A stretch of DNA of 64,000 nucleotides from Bacteroidota bacterium (lineage in GTDB: Bacteria > Bacteroidota > Bacteroidia > Flavobacteriales > Weeksellaceae): assembly GCA_023461035.1 (NCBI GenBank), contig JAEWOD010000016.1, positions 1 to 64,000 on the forward strand, in the 5' to 3' direction. The position numbers and the translations under genes are program-made. This document shows, piece by piece, positions 49,817-57,666 of this stretch (its first letter is position 1; each line of letters begins with the position of its first letter). Below the pieces are notes generated by a model. The model did no database searches, was not told the origin of the DNA, and saw nothing but the letters and a program-made list of their open reading frames with translations.

Positions 49817-50413
49817 ATGAATTTTTTAGCACATCAATACCTGTCTTTTCAAATCCCTGAAATCCAATTGGGTAACTTATACGGAGAAATCGTAAGAGGA
49901 AAAAATTATCTGGAATTTGAGAACGGCATCCAAACCGGCATTCTGCTCCACCGTCAAATCGATAGTTTTACCGATGCACATGAGTCGGTTAAAAACAGTA
50001 CCCAAAAATTTCACGAGAAATATGGGAAATATGCGCCGGTTATCGTGGATGTCTTATATGATTATATTCTGATTCAGCATTGGGAAAAATATTCGCAACA
50101 ACCTTATAATGAATTTATTAACGATTGCTATGAATTATTTCGCATACATTTCGATTCGTTTCCAGCTGATCTTCAATTCATCGTCAAACATTTACTCCAA
50201 CATAATTGGTTTCAAAATTATACCACTTTGGAAGGGATAGGCAAAACGCTTGAAGGTATCAGCCAACGCAGTAAATTTCCCAATAATATAGGAGAAGCAG
50301 TTAATGAATTCCAAATTCATCAGTCCGAATTGGAAAAGGATTTTGAATTATTTTTCCCTGAATTGACAGAGCATTGTCGAAATTTTTTACGGATTTCAGA
50401 TTTTAAGGTTTAA
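49817..50413 (+). CDS. acpH: Acyl carrier protein phosphodiesterase
   Basis: 198 aa HD-like helical enzyme. Motifs: MNFLAHQYLSFQIPEIQLGNLYGEIVRG at the start, GILLHRQIDSFTDAHESVKNS near 50 and PVIVDVLYDYILIQHWEKY near 75-93, which carry the metal-binding His/Asp residues. AcpH removes the phosphopantetheine arm from holo-ACP. A -7-like TACATTCG at 49801-49808 is 8 nt before the ATG. Downstream come two repeat arrays. Confidence 0.87.
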   Translation: MNFLAHQYLSFQIPEIQLGNLYGEIVRGKNYLEFENGIQTGILLHRQIDSFTDAHESVKNSTQKFHEKYGKYAPVIVDVLYDYILIQHWEKYSQQPYNEFINDCYELFRIHFDSFPADLQFIVKHLLQHNWFQNYTTLEGIGKTLEGISQRSKFPNNIGEAVNEFQIHQSELEKDFELFFPELTEHCRNFLRISDFKV

Positions 50414-50448
50414 AATTTTGCTTTGCTTATTTCCCATATAGGATTTTA

Positions 50449-50662
50449 ACCCATGAAACGTCCCTATGGGACGAAAATCCTACCCACCAAACGTCCCTAA
50501 GGGACGAAAACTGCTTATGATTTCTATGTCTTACCCATGAAACGTCCCTATGGGACGGAAATGCTGATGATTTCTATGTTTTACCCACCAAACCTCCCTA
50601 AGAACGAAAATGCTTATGATTTCTATGTTTTACCCACCAAATGTCTCTAAGGGGCGAAAATG
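50449..50662. repeat. Five-unit array of CGTCCCTA(T/A)GGGACG palindromes
   Basis: Units begin at about 50449, 50482, 50533, 50583 and 50632. Each has ACCCA(TG/CC)AAACGTCCCTA(T/A)GGGACG plus a shared tail GAAAATGCTTATGATTTC and TATGTTTT; spacing is about 50 bp for the last four. Units 1-3 keep a perfect hairpin (GTCCC/GGGAC), units 4 and 5 are decayed. The intervening sequence is conserved, so it is not a CRISPR array. Confidence 0.8.
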
Positions 50663-50679
50663 AATTCATAAATACATTT

Positions 50680-50770
50680 TCCATCACCCATCACCCATCT
50701 TCCATCACCCATCTTCCATCACCCATCTCCCATCTCCCATCTCCCATCTTCCATCACCCATCTTCCAACA
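50680..50770. repeat. Heptamer minisatellite (C/T)CCATC(A/T), 13 units
   Basis: Thirteen 7-bp units without interruption, ending in the degenerate TCCAACA. At 50722-50749 four CCCATCT units run together; the minus strand there is GGGAGAT four times, a canonical G-quadruplex pattern. The array ends 30 bp before the putative -7 box TACTTTTA (50801-50808) of the carboxylase gene. Confidence 0.85.
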
Positions 50771-50825
50771 CCCAAATTTCTCGGATTCAAGTGAAAATTG
50801 TACTTTTAGCCGTCAAACAAAACAA

Positions 50826-52457
50826 ATGATGGATTTCACTTTCAACCAACGAGAAGATAAAAACAAATTATTGGTTTCCGATTTACGCCGAAAATTATCC
50901 GAAATCTATTTGGGCGGAGGAAAGAAAAGAATTGAAAAACACAAAGAAAAAGGAAAATTGACGGCTCGCGAGCGCGTTGAATACCTTTTGGACAAAGGAA
51001 AACCCAGCATAGAAATAGGCGCTTTTGCCGGATATGAAATGTATGATGAAGACGGCGGATGCCCAAGCGGAGGCGTGGTGGTCGTCATCGGATATATGTC
51101 CGGAAAGCAATGTATCGTCGTGGCCAATGATGCTACTGTTAAAGCCGGCGCCTGGTTCCCAATCTCCGGAAAAAAGAATTTGCGCGCACAGGAAATCGCT
51201 ATGGAAAATCGTTTACCGATTATTTATTTGGTGGACAGCGCAGGTGTTTACCTGCCGATGCAGGCTGAAATTTTCCCCGATAAAGAACATTTCGGACGGA
51301 TTTTCCGCAACAATGCCATCATGAGCTCCATGGGCGTCACCCAAATTGCGGCCGTGATGGGAAGTTGTGTTGCCGGAGGTGCTTATCTGCCCATCATGAG
51401 CGACGAAGCCATGATCGTGGACAAAACGGGTTCCATTTTCCTTGCCGGAAGTTATTTGGTGAAGGCCGCTATCGGAGAAGACATTGACAATGAAACTCTT
51501 GGAGGAGCAACAACTCACTGTGAAATTTCCGGAGTTACCGACTACAAAGCAAAAAATGATGAAGATGCTTTGGACAGGATCAAATCCATCATGGGAAAAA
51601 TCGGGGACTATGAAAAAGCAGGATATAACCGCATAGAACCTGCAAAACCGGCTCTGGATGAATCGGAAATCTACGGAATCCTTCCCGTTTCCCGTGCGGA
51701 ACAATACGATATGTATGACATCATCAAACGATTGGTGGACAATTCGGAGTTTGACGAATACAAAGGTGATTATGGTAAAACTCTAATATGCTGCTACGCA
51801 AGAATTGATGGCTGGGCAGTCGGAATTGTGGCCAATCAACGAAAAATAGTAAAATCCAGAAAAGACGGAATGCAGTTTGGGGGTGTGATTTATTCGGATT
51901 CAGCCGACAAAGCCACCCGATTCATTGCCAATTGCAACCAGAAAAAAATTCCATTGGTCTTTTTACAGGACGTAACCGGATTTATGGTCGGTTCGAAATC
52001 GGAACACGGAGGAATCATCAAAGACGGAGCAAAAATGGTGAATGCGGTTTCGAATTCCGTTGTTCCGAAATTCACCGTAATCGTCGGAAATTCCTATGGA
52101 GCAGGAAATTATGCGATGTGTGGAAAAGCTTATGATCCACGTTTGATTTTTGCCTGGCCTTCGGCCCAATTGGCGGTAATGGGTGGTGAACAAGCAGCCA
52201 AAGTGCTTTTACAAATTCAGGAAGCAACTTTAAAAGCCAAAGGAGAAGAAATCGACGAAATCAAAAAACAGGAATTATTGGACGAAATTACGGAACGATA
52301 TAATAAACAAACCAGCCCGTATTATGCAGCAGCAAGGCTTTGGACAGATGCTGTCATAGAACCAACCGATACCCGTAAGTGGATTTCTATGGGAATCGAA
52401 GCTGCCAACCATGCACCGATTGAGAAACCTTTTAATCTGGGCGTGATTCAGACTTGA
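50826..52457 (+). CDS. Acyl-CoA carboxylase beta subunit (propionyl-CoA carboxylase type)
   Basis: 543 aa carboxyltransferase. N-terminal KKRIEKHKEKGKLTARERVEYLLDKG and the biotin/acyl-CoA pockets: MSSMGVTQIAAVMGSCVAGGAYLP near residue 170 and FLQDVTGFMVGSKSEHGGIIKDGAK near 378, GNSYGAGNYAMCGKAYDPR near 420, with oxyanion glycine pairs. It moves CO2 from biotin to propionyl- or methylcrotonyl-CoA. The biotin-carrying alpha subunit is not in the window. With Mce at 44120 it points to the propionate to methylmalonate route, though methylcrotonyl-CoA is a close alternative substrate. Confidence 0.92.
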   Translation: MMDFTFNQREDKNKLLVSDLRRKLSEIYLGGGKKRIEKHKEKGKLTARERVEYLLDKGKPSIEIGAFAGYEMYDEDGGCPSGGVVVVIGYMSGKQCIVVANDATVKAGAWFPISGKKNLRAQEIAMENRLPIIYLVDSAGVYLPMQAEIFPDKEHFGRIFRNNAIMSSMGVTQIAAVMGSCVAGGAYLPIMSDEAMIVDKTGSIFLAGSYLVKAAIGEDIDNETLGGATTHCEISGVTDYKAKNDEDALDRIKSIMGKIGDYEKAGYNRIEPAKPALDESEIYGILPVSRAEQYDMYDIIKRLVDNSEFDEYKGDYGKTLICCYARIDGWAVGIVANQRKIVKSRKDGMQFGGVIYSDSADKATRFIANCNQKKIPLVFLQDVTGFMVGSKSEHGGIIKDGAKMVNAVSNSVVPKFTVIVGNSYGAGNYAMCGKAYDPRLIFAWPSAQLAVMGGEQAAKVLLQIQEATLKAKGEEIDEIKKQELLDEITERYNKQTSPYYAAARLWTDAVIEPTDTRKWISMGIEAANHAPIEKPFNLGVIQT

Positions 52458-52505
52458 TGTTTTGAATCATAATTCTAATATTTTTAATATTTTTCAATTT
52501 TAGCA

Positions 52506-53291
52506 ATGAGTAAATTCGTATTAGTCTTTATTTTTCTTTGTTCTGCAACATACCTTTATGCTCAATCGGATTATTTTGAAGGGAAAAGAACTTATTGTCC
52601 TATGCCTGATAGTGACAGGGTAAAAGAAATCTTCCCTTTGGGAATTCAGTGTATTCAAAAGAATGTTTATTTAGGATCAGCAGTAGAAATTTTTACTGAT
52701 GTTATAAAAATTGATTCTACTTTTTGTGATGCCTATTTCTGGGCTGGTTATGCATATAGAATGAGTGATATGCATAAGGAGGCGCTGATTTATTATTATG
52801 TGGCGGATAGTTTGGCGCAAAATCGTTCAATTGAATTTAAACAAAACTTAGCTGTTACAAGTATGATTGTGGGATTGGATAGTTTGTCCCGCAAAAAATA
52901 TGAAGAAATCAAAGAATTTTTCCCTGAAAGTCCTGAAGGATATTATGGTGTTGCATTGACCTCTACCCTTTTGGGTGATGTAGATTATGGACTGGAAAAT
53001 ATAAATATAGCAGAAAGAAAATATAGCCCGGATAACAAGGACACTCAATTTTTAAAAGCGATTTTACTCACATTAAATGCACGGCATGAAGATGCCTTAC
53101 CTTATTATGAAAAAGTAAAAGGTAAATTTGGAAAAGATGATCATTTTAATAGGCATTATGCGCTGAGTCTATATGAGCAGGCCACATATAAAAATGATGA
53201 GAAAATGTTGAAGGAAGCTAAAAAGTACTACAAAAAAATAAAAAACAAGAATGAACTCACAGATGAAACCCGTGCAAAATTTGAAAATTAA
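52506..53291 (+). CDS. Secreted tetratricopeptide repeat protein
   Basis: 261 aa. Signal peptide MSKFVLVFIFLCSATYLYAQ. The mature part has about five TPR-like helical pairs (SAVEIFTDVIKIDSTFCDAYFWAGYAYRMSD, FKQNLAVTSMIVGLDSLSRKKYEEIKEFFPESPEGYYGVALTSTLLGD-type units). Periplasmic scaffold of unknown partners. Single gene, no clear promoter box. Confidence 0.75.
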   Translation: MSKFVLVFIFLCSATYLYAQSDYFEGKRTYCPMPDSDRVKEIFPLGIQCIQKNVYLGSAVEIFTDVIKIDSTFCDAYFWAGYAYRMSDMHKEALIYYYVADSLAQNRSIEFKQNLAVTSMIVGLDSLSRKKYEEIKEFFPESPEGYYGVALTSTLLGDVDYGLENINIAERKYSPDNKDTQFLKAILLTLNARHEDALPYYEKVKGKFGKDDHFNRHYALSLYEQATYKNDEKMLKEAKKYYKKIKNKNELTDETRAKFEN

Positions 53292-53347
53292 TAATTCTTT
53301 ATGTGGTTAGGCGAATAGAAAATAACCTTCACAAGATTGGATTCTCT

Positions 53348-53355
53348 TATATTTG
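53348..53355 (+). promoter_or_regulatory. -7 box TATATTTG of the DUF3667 gene
   Basis: Exact TAnnTTTG match ending 19 nt before the ATG at 53375. Confidence 0.6.
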
Positions 53356-53374
53356 CTATAAATCCTTTTTTTAA

Positions 53375-54172
53375 ATGAACGACGGTCATCCCTGCGCCAA
53401 TTGCGGACATGAAATCACCCAAAACTTTTGCCCTAATTGTGGTCAGAAAAAATTTCGGCGTATAGACGGAAAATACATCAAGGAAGAAATCCAATACACT
53501 ATCCTCCATACCAACAAAGGTTTTTTCTACACCATCAAAAATCTGATTAAAAATCCTGGAAGAACGACAAAAGATTATTTGGATGGAAACCGTGTAAACC
53601 ATTATAAACCGATTTTATTGGCTTTTGTTTTAAGTGGTATCACGACTTTTATTTCTTACAAATTCATCAATTTGGGAGAGGTTTTAAATGAATTTTTTAC
53701 AGAACGAATGGACGGCAAACAAAGTTCTCTGGATATTAATAATTTAAATACATTTTTAGCGAATTATATTTCGATGATTATGATGTCGATGATTCCTATG
53801 GCATCCATCATATCCTATCTGGTTTTTCGCAAGCAGGGTCATAATTATTTTGAACACGTTGTGATTAATGCATTTTTATACTGTTTTTGGGCGTTATGTA
53901 CGGCCTTGGTTTTGTATCCGGTAATGTTTATAATGAAATCTGCTGACTGGGTCGTATATCTCTCCTTCGCTTCATTGCCCTTATTCGTGCCTTTCATTGT
54001 CTGGTTCTACAAAGGCATTTATCAACATTTAAGTTTAGGAAAAGTTATCTTTAAAGTTCTTCTATTTAGCATTGGAGGATTTATTGGGTATTTATTGATT
54101 TCCATTTCAATTGGGGTGCTGTATGCAATTTATTTAGTGGCTACAAAAAGCTCCGAAGTCATGCCTGCTTAA
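53375..54172 (+). CDS. DUF3667 family membrane protein with zinc ribbon
   Basis: 265 aa. N-terminal zinc ribbon with CANCG at residues 7-11 and CPNCG at 19-23, the conserved NLIKNPGRTTKDYLDGNRVNHYKPI segment at about 50-75, then five membrane helices. This is the DUF3667 layout common in Bacteroidota; function unknown. Monocistronic, convergent with the hemerythrin gene 3 nt away. Confidence 0.82.
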   Translation: MNDGHPCANCGHEITQNFCPNCGQKKFRRIDGKYIKEEIQYTILHTNKGFFYTIKNLIKNPGRTTKDYLDGNRVNHYKPILLAFVLSGITTFISYKFINLGEVLNEFFTERMDGKQSSLDINNLNTFLANYISMIMMSMIPMASIISYLVFRKQGHNYFEHVVINAFLYCFWALCTALVLYPVMFIMKSADWVVYLSFASLPLFVPFIVWFYKGIYQHLSLGKVIFKVLLFSIGGFIGYLLISISIGVLYAIYLVATKSSEVMPA

Positions 54173-54175
54173 ATT

Positions 54176-54640
54176 CTATTTCCAAAATGTATCTCCCCAA
54201 TCATCTTCCAAAGGTTCTTGATGCATTTCTTCTATTTTCATCAATTCTTCTTCGGTGGCTACTTTCTGGATTTCGTTGAACAAAATCCTTTCTTCAAACC
54301 GGATATGTTGTTCCAATTCTTCCTCAATCAAACTCAAAGCCCGATTGATGTCTTCTTCATCATGAAACAAGCGTTCCAATTTCCTATGCTCTTTCAGTGC
54401 CCGCTTTTTCAATTTATCGTCGTCCGATAAAAGTGAAAACATGAACTCCTCTTCCGCTTCAAAATGCGGTTTCAAATGCGTATTGAAAAACCATTCTGTA
54501 TATTTTTTCATCCGTTGTGGATTAATCTCCCGTCTGAAACCTTCTCTGATTTTCCAGCAAAGCAATAATCCGAAATGATGCTCACGGCTGAATTGTTGTA
54601 AAGCCGGATGGCGTTTGATTGGTTTTGGTTCTTTGCTCAT
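54176..54640 (-). CDS. Hemerythrin-domain protein
   Basis: 154 aa helical bundle. Candidate di-iron ligands: His17 in REHHFGLLL, His56 in TEWFFNTHLKPHFEAEEEFMFSLL with Glu, His84 in LKEHRKLERLFHDEE, and His114 in EQHIRFEERILFNEI. Hemerythrin-like proteins bind O2 or NO. It is the last gene of the NO-stress operon and overlaps DUF488 by 4 nt. It probably works with ScdA in the same transcript. Confidence 0.82.
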   Translation of the reverse strand: MSKEPKPIKRHPALQQFSREHHFGLLLCWKIREGFRREINPQRMKKYTEWFFNTHLKPHFEAEEEFMFSLLSDDDKLKKRALKEHRKLERLFHDEEDINRALSLIEEELEQHIRFEERILFNEIQKVATEEELMKIEEMHQEPLEDDWGDTFWK

Positions 54641-54990
54641 TTTCTTTGATTTAAAACATTTTGCAATACGACAGCATGATTGATTTTCGGATCTCGCGCC
54701 CCATAAAGCAGCGTCACAGTTTGTTTATCGGCTATTTCTCTGATTCGTTCCAATTCTTCCTTTTTTGCTTTTAATTCTTCTTCATATAATTCGGTAAATT
54801 CTTCAAATTTAGCAGGTTGATGGTCAAACCATTTTCTTAATTCGGTAGAAGGTGCGACTTCTTTGTCCCATTCATCCAGCTTTGCACGGATCTTTGAAAC
54901 GCCTCTCGGCCAAAGACGATCAACCAAAATCCGGTATCCGTCTTCAGCTGAAGCATCTTTATAAATCCGTTTGATTTGAATGGGTTTCAT
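54637..54990 (-). CDS. DUF488 family protein
   Basis: 117 aa. IKRIYKDASAEDGYRILVDRLWPRGVSKIRAKLDEWDKEVAPSTELRKWFDHQPAKFEEF near the start is the DUF488 signature, with conserved R-WPRG and D-W pairs. The family is uncharacterised; the YeaO-like branch is often found with heme or hemerythrin genes. Position between hemerythrin and ScdA, overlapping both by 4 nt, ties it to nitrosative-stress defence by association. Confidence 0.82.
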   Translation of the reverse strand: MKPIQIKRIYKDASAEDGYRILVDRLWPRGVSKIRAKLDEWDKEVAPSTELRKWFDHQPAKFEEFTELYEEELKAKKEELERIREIADKQTVTLLYGARDPKINHAVVLQNVLNQRK

Positions 54991-55709
54991 GTCAATTCCT
55001 TTTCTAGTTTAATGGCTTTAGGAAACAAGATATTGTTTTCCAAATGAATATGTTTATGCAAATCTTCTTCAAATTCTTTCAAAAGGGAAAACGTCACCCG
55101 ATAAGTATTACAAGCATTTTCCGGCGCTATATAATGCTTACTTAATTCGCTGATTTTTCGAAAATTTTCACCTTCATTATCGTGTTCGCTCATCATCATG
55201 GCAATTGGATTCTGAACCGTTCCAAAATGTGCCGGCGGCATTTCCGCATTTGAAATTTTGGATTCTACCATTTTGCGGATGCGTGGAAACAATACCAATT
55301 CTTCTTTTTTCATGTGCATCGCCAATTCGCCTGCCGAATGATTAAAAATGCTCTGAATTTCAAATAGTTCAGGATGTCTTTTATCATGTACTTTTACTAT
55401 TTTTTCCAAATAGGACTTGATTTCGGTGATTTTAGATTCTACATAACGATGATGTGTTTTCTCGATATAATCCGCCAATAAATCCAGTGGCCAGGCACTA
55501 AAATCTGTCATAGTTTCGTTTGATTTTTCCAATTCTTGTTTCAGTTCGCTAATCAATTCATCCACATTCAGATTTTTTTCTGAACAAGCTTCACCAATCG
55601 TCCGGTTTCCATTACAGCAAAAATCGATGTTATGTATTTTAAAAACCTTTGCAGCACGATAATCCTTTGCGACGATTTCTCCAATTATAGTGACTTCTGT
55701 AATATTCAT
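54987..55709 (-). CDS. Iron-sulfur cluster repair di-iron protein (ScdA/YtfE/RIC)
   Basis: 240 aa. N-terminal ScdA_N domain with FKIHNIDFCCNGNRTIGEACSEKN (Cys31-Cys32), then a hemerythrin domain with histidine/glutamate ligands spread over about 77-230, including KTHHRYVESK, FNHSAGELAMHMKKEELVLFPRI and SEHDNEGENFRKI and HKHIHLENNILFPKAI. RIC proteins restore Fe-S clusters damaged by NO and peroxide. Member of the operon running from the Rrf2 gene; 18 nt after the membrane gene. Confidence 0.92.
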   Translation of the reverse strand: MNITEVTIIGEIVAKDYRAAKVFKIHNIDFCCNGNRTIGEACSEKNLNVDELISELKQELEKSNETMTDFSAWPLDLLADYIEKTHHRYVESKITEIKSYLEKIVKVHDKRHPELFEIQSIFNHSAGELAMHMKKEELVLFPRIRKMVESKISNAEMPPAHFGTVQNPIAMMMSEHDNEGENFRKISELSKHYIAPENACNTYRVTFSLLKEFEEDLHKHIHLENNILFPKAIKLEKELT

Positions 55710-55727
55710 TTTATATATTTTTTTAAC

Positions 55728-56144
55728 CTAATTCATCTTTTTAAAACCAAAAACAAACAGCAATAAAAATTTCAGGATTTCAGCTCCTCCATAATAAAAG
55801 TGCAAGTTGGATGGTGGAAATTTGGCTCCATTGACAATTGCATCTGCACGCAGGTTCAATTCCGGTAACACCCAAAAAGTTTGGAACGACAAAAGGATTA
55901 TTACAAATACAAAAAGATAGTATTTCGGGGCTTTCTCCCAAACCAACATGGCTAAAATCAATACTCCCAACAGCCATTCGACTTTATTCATCGTTCCGAA
56001 AACCAATTTCCCAATCTCCAAACCGATAGGCAAAGTCACACTTGATGCCTGAAATTTCAGCCAAGCTTCCATAAAACTGATGGCGCAAATGAAACCAATC
56101 CAGATAAATGTGCAGGCAACCATTATTTTGGATGAAATTTTCAT
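55728..56144 (-). CDS. Four-helix membrane protein in the NO-stress operon
   Basis: 138 aa from the ATG at 56144, which overlaps the globin stop codon (ATGA); the longer frame to 56225 lies inside the globin gene. Helices at about 8-25, 48-66, 72-98 and 118-133, with conserved-looking polar residues (EAWLKF, FWVLPELNLRADAI, HFYYGGAEILKF). I do not recognise it. Context points to a role beside NO or heme/O2 proteins. Confidence 0.65.
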   Translation of the reverse strand: MKISSKIMVACTFIWIGFICAISFMEAWLKFQASSVTLPIGLEIGKLVFGTMNKVEWLLGVLILAMLVWEKAPKYYLFVFVIILLSFQTFWVLPELNLRADAIVNGAKFPPSNLHFYYGGAEILKFLLLFVFGFKKMN

Positions 56145-56545
56145 AACAATGGTTTTTGCTGCGAATTTTTTCTGAAATAGGCAATTTTCAGTTGGAACAT
56201 TTCCGCCATACGATTTCCTTGCCATTTGGCCAATTCGGCTTTCTTTCCTGTAAAGAGTTCGTCCACCGTTTCAAAAAACAATTTCAGCCATCGGTCAAAA
56301 TGTTCTTTTTCTATGGGCAATTTCATGTGTGGTACAAACGGCCTTCCTGTATAGGTATTTTCTTCCAGCAAAACCGTTTGCCAGAACCGGTACATTTTTT
56401 CCAGATGTTCCGGCCAGCGATCTTGTATCACATCGTTGAAAATATGTCCCATTAATTCATCTTTCCTGACTTTACCATAAAATGTATTGACCAAAATTTG
56501 AATATCCGCTAAATTTTCAATTTCTTTTATTTGACTCATAACCAA
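56141..56545 (-). CDS. Group III truncated hemoglobin
   Basis: 134 aa (or 131 from the third codon's Met). 2-on-2 globin: IENLADIQILVNTFYGKVRKDELMGHIF at the start, WPEHLEKMYRFWQTVLL near 44-60, Tyr65/Trp candidates at the distal side, and the proximal heme ligand His82 in KEHFDRWLKLFFETVDELF. Group III trHbs are linked to NO detoxification. It follows the Rrf2 regulator by 4 nt. Confidence 0.88.
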   Translation of the reverse strand: MVMSQIKEIENLADIQILVNTFYGKVRKDELMGHIFNDVIQDRWPEHLEKMYRFWQTVLLEENTYTGRPFVPHMKLPIEKEHFDRWLKLFFETVDELFTGKKAELAKWQGNRMAEMFQLKIAYFRKNSQQKPLL

Positions 56546-56549
56546 TTCA

Positions 56550-56984
56550 TTATCTAACTAAAACAGACTCTCCTTTTTTTAATTTCATCGCCAAGTCATA
56601 AATAGAGGTGGTTTCCAGCATGCATTTCAGTTCATTTCTAATCTTCACGAAATCATCATGAAGCGGACAAGGATTTTGTGCATCACAAGTTTTCAAACCC
56701 AAACCACATCCTTCATATACCGAATTTCCGTCGATAGCAAAAACGATCTCGCAGAGTTTGATTTTTTCCAAACGGGAGGCTTCAACAAAAAATCCGCCGT
56801 TAGGCCCCGTTTGTGAGCGCACGATGTTGTTTTTGACCAGAATCCCTAACAGTTTGGCTGTAAATGCAACAGGCAAATCTGAATTCTCTGCAACCTCACC
56901 TACTTTTATTCGCCTTCCTTCCAATGACTGGGTGGTTATATAGATAACCGCTTTTATACCGTATTCAGAGGATTTTGAAAACAT
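56550..56984 (-). CDS. Rrf2-family regulator (NsrR/IscR-like)
   Basis: 144 aa. Winged HTH: FSKSSEYGIKAVIYITTQS at residues 2-20, KVGEVAENSDLPVAFTAKLLGILVKNNIVRSQTGPNGGFFV to residue 67. Three cysteines, Cys93, Cys100 and Cys106, are spaced to bind an Fe-S cluster as in NsrR or IscR. It likely senses NO or redox state and controls the globin-ScdA-hemerythrin genes downstream. Its own promoter carries the inverted repeat at 57021-57044, so it probably autoregulates. Confidence 0.88.
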   Translation of the reverse strand: MFSKSSEYGIKAVIYITTQSLEGRRIKVGEVAENSDLPVAFTAKLLGILVKNNIVRSQTGPNGGFFVEASRLEKIKLCEIVFAIDGNSVYEGCGLGLKTCDAQNPCPLHDDFVKIRNELKCMLETTSIYDLAMKLKKGESVLVR

Positions 56985-57020
56985 CTGACTTGATTTGATT
57001 TCAAATTTACGAAGAATTCT

Positions 57021-57044
57021 ATTTAAGACAAATTTATCTTAAAT
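57021..57044 (-). promoter_or_regulatory. Operator ATTTAAGA-N8-TCTTAAAT enclosing the -7 box
   Basis: Perfect 8-bp inverted repeat. The spacer on the minus strand is TAAATTTG (57029-57036), an exact -7 box. Rrf2 binding here would occlude the promoter of the operon. A second TAAATTTG sits at 57002-57009, 17 nt from the start codon, as an alternative promoter. Confidence 0.65.
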
Positions 57045-57090
57045 TAAAATAAATGATTTTCAGCAGTTTGAAGATTGGGATTTTACGGGA

Positions 57091-57666
57091 TTAATTGAAA
57101 ATGGTTTGAACCAAATAATTAAAATCTTTTGAAAACGACCAGTTCTCCACATAGTTTTTGTTGATTTTAACCTTTTCCGGCCAAAGTACCTCATCGTTAT
57201 ATTTCAATGGATCTTCAACCTGATTTAAGGTTTTTTCTTCATCTTTAAAAGCAATTTGAGCCGGGCCTGTGATTCCGGGTTTTACGGAAAGTATGATGCG
57301 ATCTTCCCCTTCCAGTTCATCGGCGTATCCGGGCACATCTGGCCTGGGACCTACGAAACTCATTTGGTCCAATAAAATATTGAAGATTTGTGGGGTTTCA
57401 TCCAATTTTGTTTTTCGTATAAATCTACCAAAGGAGGTGATTTTATGAGTGGATTCAGAGGTAACATCGATATCGGATCGGCCTTTCATCGAACGGATTT
57501 TATAAATCGGGAACAATATGGCGTTTTTCCCGACACGCATTTGGAAAAATAGTCCAAACTGTCCCGTATCGATGGAAGAAATGAAAATGAGAATGAGGAT
57601 AAGAGGCAATAAAACCGGGAGCAGAATGATTGCCAATGCGTAGTCGAAAAAGGATTTAACCTTCAT
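57091..57666 (-). CDS. Initiating sugar transferase (PglC/WbaP core type)
   Basis: 191 aa, the small polyprenyl-phosphate phosphoglycosyl transferase core without the N-terminal helices of WbaP. One re-entrant/membrane helix (about 8-30), the GKNAILFPIYKIRSM segment, and the active-site region FIRKTKLDETPQIFNILLDQMSFVGPRPDVPGYAD, with the catalytic Asp-Glu in KLDE. It transfers a sugar phosphate to undecaprenyl phosphate to start a repeat unit. Its ATG overlaps the Wzc stop by 1 nt. Confidence 0.87.
   Translation of the reverse strand: MKVKSFFDYALAIILLPVLLPLILILIFISSIDTGQFGLFFQMRVGKNAILFPIYKIRSMKGRSDIDVTSESTHKITSFGRFIRKTKLDETPQIFNILLDQMSFVGPRPDVPGYADELEGEDRIILSVKPGITGPAQIAFKDEEKTLNQVEDPLKYNDEVLWPEKVKINKNYVENWSFSKDFNYLVQTIFN

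Noticed and set aside
50449..50662. CRISPR array
   Set aside because: Repeats are regularly spaced but the spacers are near-identical to each other and there are no cas genes in the window.
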